A stretch of DNA of 28,740 nucleotides from Acidilobaceae archaeon (GTDB lineage Archaea > Thermoproteota > Thermoprotei_A > Sulfolobales > Acidilobaceae), in assembly GCA_027039295.1 (NCBI GenBank), contig JALWEW010000094.1:1-28740 (forward strand), written 5' to 3'. The position numbers and the translations under genes are program-made. The notes under the pieces are model-generated. The model did not search any database and was not told the DNA's origin. It was given only the letters and a program-made list of their open reading frames with translations. This document shows, piece after piece, positions 22,385 to 28,740 of this stretch (position 1 is its first letter; each line of letters begins with the position of its first letter).

Positions 22385-23647
22385 ATGCTCGGGGAGGCTG
22401 GCCTCGACATAAGGCAGCTTGTTGACATAGCAAGAGCGATAATCGAGGGTAGGCTTGCGGGCCCCGCGGCGGGGGAGTACAGCAGGCTCCTGAGGAGGGC
22501 TAACGTGGAGTACAGGGATCCAGCGAGTATAGCGTTAGCTGATAGGCTTAGGGCCTTCTACCGGCTAATGCGCCGAGGGGTGCTATCCTATACCATAAAC
22601 AGGGTGACACTCTCCCTCTCATACATAGGACTAGACGGGGTAGACTTCGATGACGCCCAGAGGTTGCTAGCGTTTATGCACAGCCTCGGCATAGCTAAGG
22701 CTGCAATCAAGAGTAGGTTCATGACCTGCCCTAAATGCGGCTCTCAGAGGCTGATCGTGCATCTGGTCTGTTCGAGGTGTGGCTCCAGGAGTCTCCATAG
22801 GACGAGGATCATACACCATAGGCTCTGCGGTTATGTGGGCAGGGAGGACGAGTTCGAGGAGGCAGCCACGGGCCAGGGACTCGTATGCCCTAGGTGCGGG
22901 ACTCCGCTGAGGGAGGAGGGTGTTGACTACGAGGTAGTTGGTGAGGTCTACGTCTGCGAGGATTGCGGCGCCCTAGTTAGGAGGCCCGAGGTTTTGCTGG
23001 AGTGCGCATCCTGTGGCCACGAGTTTCCGTACCACGAGGGCGTATACAAGGGCGTAATGACAGCGGAGCCCACGGCACTTGGAGAGGCCCTCTGGCTAAA
23101 TGCTGTAGTAGAGGTCGCGCTATTCGAGGACGCCCTCCGCAGGCGTGGTGTGCAAAACATACAAGTACCGGGAGAGCTAAGCGCCAGAGGCCTAGCCGCC
23201 GCTAGAGTCCTGGGCCTACAGGCTTCGGTGCCGAAGATACTCTTGGAGGCAGCAAGCGGGCGAGCTGGTAGGCGCGCGGCCGCGGTGTTCCTCGACACCC
23301 TCCGGAGGTATGACAGCCTCGACTCCTTCATCTCATCTACCCTCAACTGGTTCGTGCTAGACGCCATCAGGAGATATGGGAGATTCATGTTCATAGTAAT
23401 AGTGGATGACGAGGCTGGAGAGCTGGTAGAAGCGATACGATCCCATGGTGTCATAGCGAGTATGAGCGCCCAGTCCAAGGCCCTTGGTAGGGAGATCGTG
23501 GTTGGCACGCCAAGCGATATATCGCCCTCCATACTCGAGAGGCACGGAATCGGCGTGATTTTAGTAGCCCCTGTGAGCGGCGCCGACGTGGTATCGGAGG
23601 TTGAAGTCATAGCTGATCTGGCGGTCAAGCTCCTCTCCGCGGCGTAA
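22385..23647 (+). CDS. TackOD1-like multi-zinc-ribbon protein
   Basis: A 420-residue protein. Residues about 1-112 are helical with no recognised motif. Residues 115-212 hold eleven cysteines: C115/C118, C129/C132, C148, C168/C171, C191/C194, C207/C210, plus H144/H145. The arrangement CPKCGSQ, CSRCGS, HHRLCGYV, CPRCGTPL, GVDYEVVGEVYVCEDCG, CASCGHEF follows that of the TackOD1 output domain, first described in thaumarchaeal signalling proteins. The remaining ~200 residues (LNWFVLDAIRRYGRFMFIVIVDDE, REIVVGTPSDIS, GIGVILVAP) have an alpha/beta pattern and are not recognised. No sensor or receiver domain is seen, unlike typical TackOD1 proteins. It starts ten bases after the sirtuin stop, with GAGGTGG upstream, so the two are co-transcribed. 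A regulatory or nucleic-acid role is inference. Confidence 0.75.
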   Translation: MLGEAGLDIRQLVDIARAIIEGRLAGPAAGEYSRLLRRANVEYRDPASIALADRLRAFYRLMRRGVLSYTINRVTLSLSYIGLDGVDFDDAQRLLAFMHSLGIAKAAIKSRFMTCPKCGSQRLIVHLVCSRCGSRSLHRTRIIHHRLCGYVGREDEFEEAATGQGLVCPRCGTPLREEGVDYEVVGEVYVCEDCGALVRRPEVLLECASCGHEFPYHEGVYKGVMTAEPTALGEALWLNAVVEVALFEDALRRRGVQNIQVPGELSARGLAAARVLGLQASVPKILLEAASGRAGRRAAAVFLDTLRRYDSLDSFISSTLNWFVLDAIRRYGRFMFIVIVDDEAGELVEAIRSHGVIASMSAQSKALGREIVVGTPSDISPSILERHGIGVILVAPVSGADVVSEVEVIADLAVKLLSAA

Positions 23648-23681
23648 AAGGCCGGAGATATACGTTCGTTTCACCTACATC

Positions 23682-24602
23682 TCAACTGGTAGTGGATATG
23701 AGGTGGTACCACCCTCCTAGCAGCGGCGCTATAGTGGCAAGGTAGTATAGGAAGGCGTGCCAGAAGCCTGCTTTCACTGTGCCTGTGATGAGCTTACCCG
23801 CTACGAGACCGGAGAATATGCTCACCCACAGGGAGATATAGAAGAGCATGGCTGCAACCTCGTCGCGGCTGAAGACGGGTCTAACAAGGCTACCGGCGGC
23901 GTGGCTGAGCGCTCCCAGGAGGTAAAGGGTAGCTAGGCCTACGATAGCCAGCATTATTATCGAGACTGCTATTATGTAGGTGTAGCCCTTGAGGCTGCTC
24001 CTCCTGAGATCCTCGAGGGCGTTAATGCTGGCCATAACAGAGGATAGGCTTCCGGCAAACTCTATCGCCCTCCCCCCAGCGTCGTATGCGTCCCTGATTG
24101 TGACTAGGAATACCCGTGTGTGCCTCGGGAGATCCTTAACGCTTTCATCGAATGCCTCCTCGAATGTGTAGTTCCTCCTCATTAGGGTGTCAAGTCTCCT
24201 AACGAAGCCATTCAGCGGGCCGTAGTCCCTTTCAGCCATGACGGAGATAGCCTCTGTGACGGAGTAGCCGCTTCTGAGTAGGGCGAGGAATTCCATGACC
24301 ATTGTTACGGCGTACTCGTCGAGGGCCCTGTAGAGGTTTGCCACGCGCCTAGAGTATAGCCCCAAGGCCGCTAGGAACGATCCTATAGCCACAGCTATCA
24401 CTAGTATGACGTGGAACCCTGCAGGTAGTCGGGGCGTGGGGGGAGGCGCTATGGCCACACTGATGCTCGCCTCGGCGGCTAGCCTGCGGGGGCCTATCAA
24501 GGCCACGAGGAGCCCTGTTGACGCGGCGGCCGCTATAGCTCCATATAATATATACCTTACCGGTCTCGGCTCCAGCCTCGCACCCCGCTGTTCTAGGGGC
24601 AT
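23682..24602 (-). CDS. Archaeal type IV pilus membrane protein, TadC/GspF-like (second copy)
   Basis: A 306-residue integral membrane platform protein. Two N-terminal membrane helices (YILYGAIAAAASTGLLVALIG and HVILVIAVAIGSFLAALGLY) precede the T2SSF cytoplasmic helical domain (LDEYAVTMVMEFLALLRSG, VTEAISVMAERDYGPL, TFEEAFDESVKDLP). Three more membrane segments follow (YIIAVSIIMLAIVGLATLYLLG, LFYISLWVSIFSGLVAG, AFLYYLATIAPLLG). The RSGYSVTEAI element is typical of the family. ATG 24602 has GAGGGG seven bases upstream, and the previous gene ends ten bases before it. Works with the GspE-like ATPase to assemble or power a pilus. Last gene of the pilus operon. Confidence 0.88.
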   Translation of the reverse strand: MPLEQRGARLEPRPVRYILYGAIAAAASTGLLVALIGPRRLAAEASISVAIAPPPTPRLPAGFHVILVIAVAIGSFLAALGLYSRRVANLYRALDEYAVTMVMEFLALLRSGYSVTEAISVMAERDYGPLNGFVRRLDTLMRRNYTFEEAFDESVKDLPRHTRVFLVTIRDAYDAGGRAIEFAGSLSSVMASINALEDLRRSSLKGYTYIIAVSIIMLAIVGLATLYLLGALSHAAGSLVRPVFSRDEVAAMLFYISLWVSIFSGLVAGKLITGTVKAGFWHAFLYYLATIAPLLGGWYHLISTTS

Positions 24603-24612
24603 CGCCAGCCCC

Positions 24613-25506
24613 TCAGGGCCTTAGCCTCGAGATTATGCTGTCAGCAGTTATGAGGACCCACAAGGCCACGGCGGGGCTGACGACGAAGGCCACGGCCCCT
24701 ATTATAAGCTGGGGGTTTATCGTGGGCTTGACTATCGAGGTCCCCATCCCGTAGAGTGCTATTATACCTATTATTGTGAGGACGGGGGCCAAGACTGCCA
24801 GGGCCATATAGATCTCCATGAGCATCGAGAGGCTGTCCAGGGCTGCTCTATACCTAGCCTCGACTTGGCTGTAGTGGCTCGCGAGGGCCCAGCGTAGGTA
24901 CTCAACGAGGCCGAAGCCAGCTTGGAGGAGGCCCCTGAGGCTCTCGAGAAGGGCCCGCGTGGTCCTCGAGGGTGTTATGGAGGCCGCCCTGGCGAGTGCT
25001 TCCGCAGCGTCCCCCCTCTGGAGGGCCATGTACATGGCCGCCTCCTCGAGTTCGACCTCGAAGCCTACTAGGTCACGACGCTCGTAGAGCTTGTAGAGCG
25101 CATCCCTATAACTGGGCGTTGAGAGGAAGGCGGAGAGCATATACATCTCAAGCTTTATCACCTTTATCTCGAGCATCTCACCCCTATTCCTATACCTCAC
25201 TATGGGGTATGAGTAGCCCAGAACATAAGTTACCACAGACATTGCTAGGGAGGCGCCCAGTGAGAGGAGTAGATTATGAGTCAAGACCAATAGGACAGGT
25301 GCGAGCGCCAAGCTCGAGAGACTCGAGAGGAGTACCAGGGCAGCATAGCCCCTCGGCGAGACCCTGAGGCCGGAGCCGCGTATGTACACGTCGAGCTTGG
25401 AGGCCAGCTTATCCGCCGGGCCAGCTAGGCCCAGCCTCTCTGCTATCCTGTATAGGCCTAGGAGTGGGTACACCTTGACCCTACTCGATTGTGACCCTCC
25501 CGACAT
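24613..25506 (-). CDS. Archaeal type IV pilus membrane protein, TadC/GspF-like (first copy)
   Basis: About 297 residues from ATG 25506. Membrane segments are near ALVLLSSLSSLALAPVLLVL, SLGASLAMSVVTYVLGYSY, YMALAVLAPVLTIIGIIALYG and IIGAVAFVVSPAVALWVLIT. Between them lies a cytoplasmic helical domain (KVIKLEMYMLSAFLSTPSY, ARAASITPSRTTRALLESL, QAGFGLVEYLRWALASHY). It is a more divergent T2SSF protein than the second copy. Two TadB/TadC-type platform genes in tandem are usual for archaeal Tad-like pili. The frame is open to 25560, but ATG 25506 with GGGGAGG upstream inside the ATPase gene is the better start; it overlaps the ATPase stop by 26 bases. Confidence 0.85.
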   Translation of the reverse strand: MSGGSQSSRVKVYPLLGLYRIAERLGLAGPADKLASKLDVYIRGSGLRVSPRGYAALVLLSSLSSLALAPVLLVLTHNLLLSLGASLAMSVVTYVLGYSYPIVRYRNRGEMLEIKVIKLEMYMLSAFLSTPSYRDALYKLYERRDLVGFEVELEEAAMYMALQRGDAAEALARAASITPSRTTRALLESLRGLLQAGFGLVEYLRWALASHYSQVEARYRAALDSLSMLMEIYMALAVLAPVLTIIGIIALYGMGTSIVKPTINPQLIIGAVAFVVSPAVALWVLITADSIISRLRP

Positions 25507-27055
25507 AGGCCTCAGCCTCCCCGTATACGGGGTCAGGGTCGACAGCGTACCTCTTAACATAGGATACCACGGTGGCGGCGTCGTAGAGCCTCTTCTCGGC
25601 TAGGTACTTCATTATGGTTGCCCTCCTCTCCCACTCTTCCCTAAGCTCGAGTATAGAGAGGCCCAGCCTCTCAGCCAGCATGTCGAGCACCACGCTCTTA
25701 GGCGCCACCTCCCACCTATCACTCCCGGGATCGTATGAAGCGAGGGTGTTGAGCAGGATCCTCCCGGTGGCAGCGTCGACGCCCTCAGCCTCCCTTACCT
25801 CGGTTACCCTCCTTGCGAGGCCCTCGCTGGTGGGGTAATTCCTAGTCAGTATGTAGACCCTGACCAGGGGTATCATGTTGACTGGGACATTCATAGGTGG
25901 GGAGCGAAGCCTGTTCACGACGTGCTCCACGCTCTCCCCGTGTATGGTGGCTAGGCCGCCGTGGCCCACGGCTATGGCCTGGAAGAAGGTGTAAGCCTCC
26001 TCGCCCCTTATCTCACCTATGATAAGATACTCGGGCCTCTGGCGTAGGCTACTCCTAAGAAGGTCGTACAGGCCTATGTCCTCCACACCAGGCTCATAGC
26101 TGGGCCTAGTGACGAGTGGCACCCAGTTCTCGTGTGGCAGGAACAGCTCTGGCGTATCCTCCAGGGTCACAATCTTATATTCAGGCTTGAGGAGCATCGC
26201 CACCGTGTTCAGCAGTGTTGTCTTACCCGAGCCCATAGGCCCGCCTATAAGCATGCTCACTATGTTATCAACTGCAAGCCATAGGTACCCGGCTATCCTC
26301 GGGTCTATCGAGTGAAGCGCCACAAGCCTTGGGAGCGTGAAGGGTTCTTCAGCATACTTTCTAATCGTGAATGTGCTCCCACGCCTCGTGACGACACCCA
26401 AGGCCACGTGTACCCTGTAACCCTCCGGTATAAGGCTGCCCTCACTAATCGGGTGGGCCACGCTGATGTTCCTTCTGGCTCGGAGCACCAAGAGCTTAGC
26501 CAGCCTATCAGCCTCCTCCCTCGAGAGATACACGCTAGTCCTAAGCCATCCGTGAACCCTATGGTACACGTAAACCCTACTATCGCCCTCACCACTAATG
26601 TCCTCCACATAGGGATCTCGGATCAGGGGGTCGAGAGGACCATAGCCGAAAACATCACGGGCAATATAATAGGATAGTTTTAAAACCGAATAAGCTAAGG
26701 ATCTCCCCCTAGCCTGAAGGCTGTCGCGTAGCCTGGCTAAGAGATGCTTTAAGGAGCCCCTAAGAAGTTCTCTAAGACTATCATAGATCACCCCTACAGC
26801 ATCCTTAAAGTGTAGGGGTTCAGGAAGTCTGAGCCAGCTCGACTCGTTCAGGAGAATCCTACGGAGTTCTTCCAACACTTCGGCTTCAACGGGGCTAAGA
26901 ACGGGCTCGAGAACTTTGTAGGTAAGGGTTAAGTCATGCTCGTAATAAACGAGCACCGCGCTAAACTCGTGAATCCTATAAAAGTCTACGATGGAAGACG
27001 AACTCACTTTCGCAGAACTGCGATTCTCGCCAAATTCTAGGGGACTTTTTAGCAA
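25481..27055 (-). CDS. Type II/IV secretion (pilus) ATPase, GspE/VirB11 family
   Basis: A 524-residue cytoplasmic ATPase powering pilus assembly. Residues 120-240 form the N-terminal domain with YYIARDVFGYGPLDPLIRDP and EDISGEG, then TFTIRKYAEEPF. The ATPase core has Walker A at 271-280 (GGPMGSGKTT), Asp box at 297-303 (TLEDTPE), Walker B at 343-349 (YLIIGEI) and His box at 365-373 (GHGGLATIHG). All catalytic motifs are intact. The C-terminal ~80 residues are helical (LDMLAERLGLSILELREEWERR). The first ~110 residues are not conserved in an obvious way. TTG 27055 is the first canonical start after an in-frame stop; no Shine-Dalgarno precedes it. GTG 27007 is a possible later start. Confidence 0.93.
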   Translation of the reverse strand: MLKSPLEFGENRSSAKVSSSSIVDFYRIHEFSAVLVYYEHDLTLTYKVLEPVLSPVEAEVLEELRRILLNESSWLRLPEPLHFKDAVGVIYDSLRELLRGSLKHLLARLRDSLQARGRSLAYSVLKLSYYIARDVFGYGPLDPLIRDPYVEDISGEGDSRVYVYHRVHGWLRTSVYLSREEADRLAKLLVLRARRNISVAHPISEGSLIPEGYRVHVALGVVTRRGSTFTIRKYAEEPFTLPRLVALHSIDPRIAGYLWLAVDNIVSMLIGGPMGSGKTTLLNTVAMLLKPEYKIVTLEDTPELFLPHENWVPLVTRPSYEPGVEDIGLYDLLRSSLRQRPEYLIIGEIRGEEAYTFFQAIAVGHGGLATIHGESVEHVVNRLRSPPMNVPVNMIPLVRVYILTRNYPTSEGLARRVTEVREAEGVDAATGRILLNTLASYDPGSDRWEVAPKSVVLDMLAERLGLSILELREEWERRATIMKYLAEKRLYDAATVVSYVKRYAVDPDPVYGEAEAYVGRVTIE

Positions 27056-27149
27056 GGCTCTACACCAGTTATCATGGATGTATTATCGGATTCCAGTCTA
27101 GGTGAGGGTGGAAGCCTCCCTAAAAGAATATGTTTTAGAAACTCTTACT

Positions 27150-27158
27150 ATAAAAAGA
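27150..27158 (-). terminator. T-run after prepilin, possible TATA box for the ATPase gene
   Basis: On the minus strand CTTTTTATA follows the prepilin TGA (27161-27159) almost immediately. The T5 tract can terminate the pilin message, and the same TTTTTATA could act as a TATA box for the downstream ATPase operon. A GGGAGG at 27119-27114 in that leader has no start codon at a suitable distance. Confidence 0.4.
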
Positions 27159-27605
27159 TCATCTCGTGAATGTGTATGTCGCAGTTATGCCATCGCTAGT
27201 GACTACCTTGGCTATGTAGACTCCTGAGGGTAAGGCCTCCGTGCTGCTAAGGCAGTTCTCTATTGTTACATTGCCTGTATTGCCAGGAGGGATAGTTACA
27301 TCAGATATGCTGGTATTGCTGCATAGAACCACGCCACTTGTCGCATTGATTATGTATGCAGATGCTATTTTGACGGAAGTTTTACCTAGATTTGATATAA
27401 ATATTGTAGCTTTCTTGTTTGTCGCGTCATACTGTACGGCGTTAACCGCTATTCTTTCGTAAAGACTGCCTGTTTGTGTTGGATTGTTCGATGCCGCACC
27501 GCTAAGCCAGGAGTAGAGTATTATTGTTGCGCCGACGGCTACGAGTATTAGCAGTATTACAGAGACTATGGGAGAGAGGCCCCTCCTTCTCTGGGCTACC
27601 GTCAT
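27159..27605 (-). CDS. Archaeal type IV prepilin (class III signal peptide)
   Basis: A 148-residue structural pilin precursor. The N-terminus MTVAQRRRG/LSPIVSVIL is a textbook class III signal: basic residues, Gly at 9, then L-S-P-I and an uninterrupted hydrophobic helix to about residue 33. A PibD-type peptidase would cut after G9. The rest is a Thr/Ser/Asn-rich beta-type head domain, with C95 and C118 able to form a disulfide. Several N-x-S/T sequons (for example NAT, NTS, NVT) could be glycosylated outside the cell. The gene looks more AT-rich than its neighbours. ATG 27605 is backed by GGGGGTGA (27612-27619, read on the minus strand) at ideal spacing. It is first in the pilus gene group and has the strongest promoter in the window. 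Confidence 0.95.
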   Translation of the reverse strand: MTVAQRRRGLSPIVSVILLILVAVGATIILYSWLSGAASNNPTQTGSLYERIAVNAVQYDATNKKATIFISNLGKTSVKIASAYIINATSGVVLCSNTSISDVTIPPGNTGNVTIENCLSSTEALPSGVYIAKVVTSDGITATYTFTR

Positions 27606-27656
27606 GGCTTGTCACCCCCTAAGTTTCGTGCTACCAGTCTTTGCAATTGCATCTAA

Positions 27657-27668
27657 AGTTTATAAAGG
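27657..27668 (-). promoter_or_regulatory. Strong promoter (BRE plus TATA) of the prepilin gene
   Basis: Read on the minus strand, CCTTTATAAACT is a near-consensus archaeal TATA box with an AAGCC BRE-like flank. Transcription would start near 27635, giving a leader of about 30 bases that contains GGGGGTGA. Consistent with high expression of a structural pilin. Confidence 0.7.
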
Positions 27669-27706
27669 CTTACTTCTCTGTTCCATCACTGAAAGCGCCT
27701 AGCATA

Positions 27707-28740
27707 ATGGTGCGCCTCGAAATGGGTGCTCCTCCAAGCGCTGGCTGTAGAGTACTATATGATAAAGAGGAGCTGCAAGTGCAGCCAGGGAAGCCGCTTG
27801 ACGTTGGCATAGTAAGCGAGTTGGCTTTCAGGTACTCCCTTAGGCAGGCGCCCCCCGCCTGGCCCTATGCCTACAAGCCCTGGGATTGCTCTCGCCTCGT
27901 CGTGGGGGACGGTGTAGTTGTAGACATCTTCGGCCAGGCGCCCCCCGCTACCGTATTAAGGCTCTCTAGGCCGAGGGGCCCTGAGCCTCCCACGTCTCCC
28001 GGGGGGCCTCTTGTAGAGGGTTCGGCGGCTCCAGGCCGGTCCCCGCTGGCGCCGTCATCGCTGCCTAGGGTTAGGTTCGACGTCGTAGTAGTGGGCTCGG
28101 GTGTCAGCGGGCTCTCGGCGGCGCTAGCGGCGGCCCAAGCGGGAGCTAAAGTTGGAGTCATAGATTTCTCGGATAGCATAGGTGGGTATGTAGGAGGCCT
28201 ATGGAGCCCGAGCGAGGTCGATCCCTCAAAGTCCTCCGCTGAGCTGGCCTCGGGGCTTCACTCGAGGCTAATCTCCGATGGCGGCGTGAGGGTCATGGCT
28301 AGCTCTGAGTACATACTGAGGCTACCCGACGGCTCACTGCTCCTGAGGACCCCCGAGGGCTACCTGGCGCTCGAGGCCAAGGCGCTCGTCATGGCATCGG
28401 GCGGCGTTGACGCGAGGCCAGTGTTCCCGGGTAACTGGCTCCCGGGCATAGTGTCGTCAGATTACATACTAAGGCTGACGTCCTCGTATAACATACACTT
28501 CAAGAGCATCGCTGTAGTAGGCTGGAACGACTGGGCCCTACGGGTCGCCGGGCAGTTGGCATCCAAGTATGCTGACAGGGTGGTTTTAATAGCGAAGGAT
28601 GGCCTACCCAAGGGCCTGAGATACCTCGACTACGCCTCCAGGTACGGCGTGGAGCTAGTGGTAGACCGCGTGACCAGCGTGAAGCCGGGCCCCGAAGGCT
28701 TAATCGTCGATTTCCGCGAGTATGAAAGCATAGTCGCAGA
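27707..28740 (+). CDS. FAD-dependent oxidoreductase, sarcosine oxidase alpha-like (3' end outside window)
   Basis: An open frame runs from ATG 27707 to the window edge (about 344 codons, no stop). Residues about 124-160 form a dinucleotide-binding fold (DVVVVGSGVSGLSAALAAAQAGAKVGVIDF). Later ALVMASGGVDARPVFPGNWLPGIVSSD matches the FAD domain of heterotetrameric sarcosine oxidase alpha and related dye-linked dehydrogenases. A second Rossmann strand then begins (IAVVGWNDWALRVAGQLA). The N-terminal ~75 residues (LQVQPGKPLDVGIVSELAFRYSLR) resemble the 2Fe-2S ferredoxin-like domain of that family but lack its cysteine cluster. A Pro/Ser/Gly-rich linker (about 88-120) joins the two parts. Substrate unknown. 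It diverges from the pilin gene. No clear Shine-Dalgarno precedes it. Confidence 0.8.
   Translation, partial: MVRLEMGAPPSAGCRVLYDKEELQVQPGKPLDVGIVSELAFRYSLRQAPPAWPYAYKPWDCSRLVVGDGVVVDIFGQAPPATVLRLSRPRGPEPPTSPGGPLVEGSAAPGRSPLAPSSLPRVRFDVVVVGSGVSGLSAALAAAQAGAKVGVIDFSDSIGGYVGGLWSPSEVDPSKSSAELASGLHSRLISDGGVRVMASSEYILRLPDGSLLLRTPEGYLALEAKALVMASGGVDARPVFPGNWLPGIVSSDYILRLTSSYNIHFKSIAVVGWNDWALRVAGQLASKYADRVVLIAKDGLPKGLRYLDYASRYGVELVVDRVTSVKPGPEGLIVDFREYESIVA
27845..27948 (+). repeat. In-frame 14-base direct repeat in the FAD oxidoreductase gene
   Basis: CAGGCGCCCCCCGC occurs at 27845-27858 and again at 27935-27948, exactly 90 bases apart, each encoding Q-A-P-P-A. The repeats flank the degenerate ferredoxin-like part of the protein and lie before its proline-rich linker. 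Confidence 0.7.

Noticed and set aside
22948..23628. 226-codon minus-strand open frame
   Set aside because: Lies wholly antisense to the zinc-ribbon protein, has Ser/Thr/Arg/Pro-rich composition typical of reversed GC-rich coding sequence, and shows no motif or start signal.
27871..28179. 102-codon minus-strand open frame at the right end
   Set aside because: Antisense to the FAD oxidoreductase, whose frame continues open to the window edge with clear family motifs.

Overview
The window looks like chromosome of a hyperthermophilic crenarchaeon (Thermoproteota), most likely of the Desulfurococcales/Pyrodictiales type. The evidence is the gene content and signals: a two-subunit 2-oxoacid:ferredoxin oxidoreductase with fused gamma-alpha chain, FixAB-type electron-transfer flavoprotein, DUF424, a sirtuin next to a TackOD1-like zinc protein, and a class III prepilin with an archaeal GspE/TadC pilus operon. 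A tRNA-Arg carries a short bulge-helix-bulge intron in its D-loop. Many starts are TTG/GTG or leaderless, with TATA boxes about 25 bases upstream, and AGG/AGA arginine codons are heavily used. Genus cannot be fixed from this alone.

Layout, left to right. 1-2133: tail of a MarC-family membrane protein, a winged-helix regulator, a frameshifted methyltransferase, an intronless tRNA-Arg(CCU), and a coiled-coil protein resembling a decayed PD-(D/E)XK nuclease. 2346-6464: a six-cysteine protein and the two OFOR subunits, then an unrecognised coiled-coil protein overlapping a DUF424 gene. 6561-9644: etfB-etfA, converging with a B12-binding/radical SAM protein. 9725-12319: DUF1646-type transporter, tandem universal stress protein and a small HTH-like protein. 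12316-16252: aconitase on the minus strand, diverging from a two-gene unit of a helical protein and an E1/ThiF-like adenylyltransferase. 16290-20727: intron-containing tRNA-Arg(UCU), GNAT-like protein, one-Cys peroxiredoxin diverging from a CPA2 antiporter, and cysS. 20802-23647: an RHH plus coiled-coil protein diverging from a sirtuin/TackOD1 pair. 23682-27605, minus strand: two TadC-like membrane proteins, a GspE-type ATPase and a prepilin. 27707-end: truncated FAD-dependent oxidoreductase of sarcosine-oxidase-alpha type.

OFOR, ETF and aconitase place a good part of 2-oxoacid/TCA-type carbon and electron flow in the first half. The pilus genes form a coherent secretion/assembly unit whose pilin has its own strong promoter. 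The least explained content is a C-terminal domain shared by the proteins at 5585-6154 and 20802-21509, and the sirtuin/TackOD1 pair. No CRISPR array, insertion sequence or integrase was seen. No stretch longer than about 300 bases lacks a gene; the longest gap is 2134-2345.
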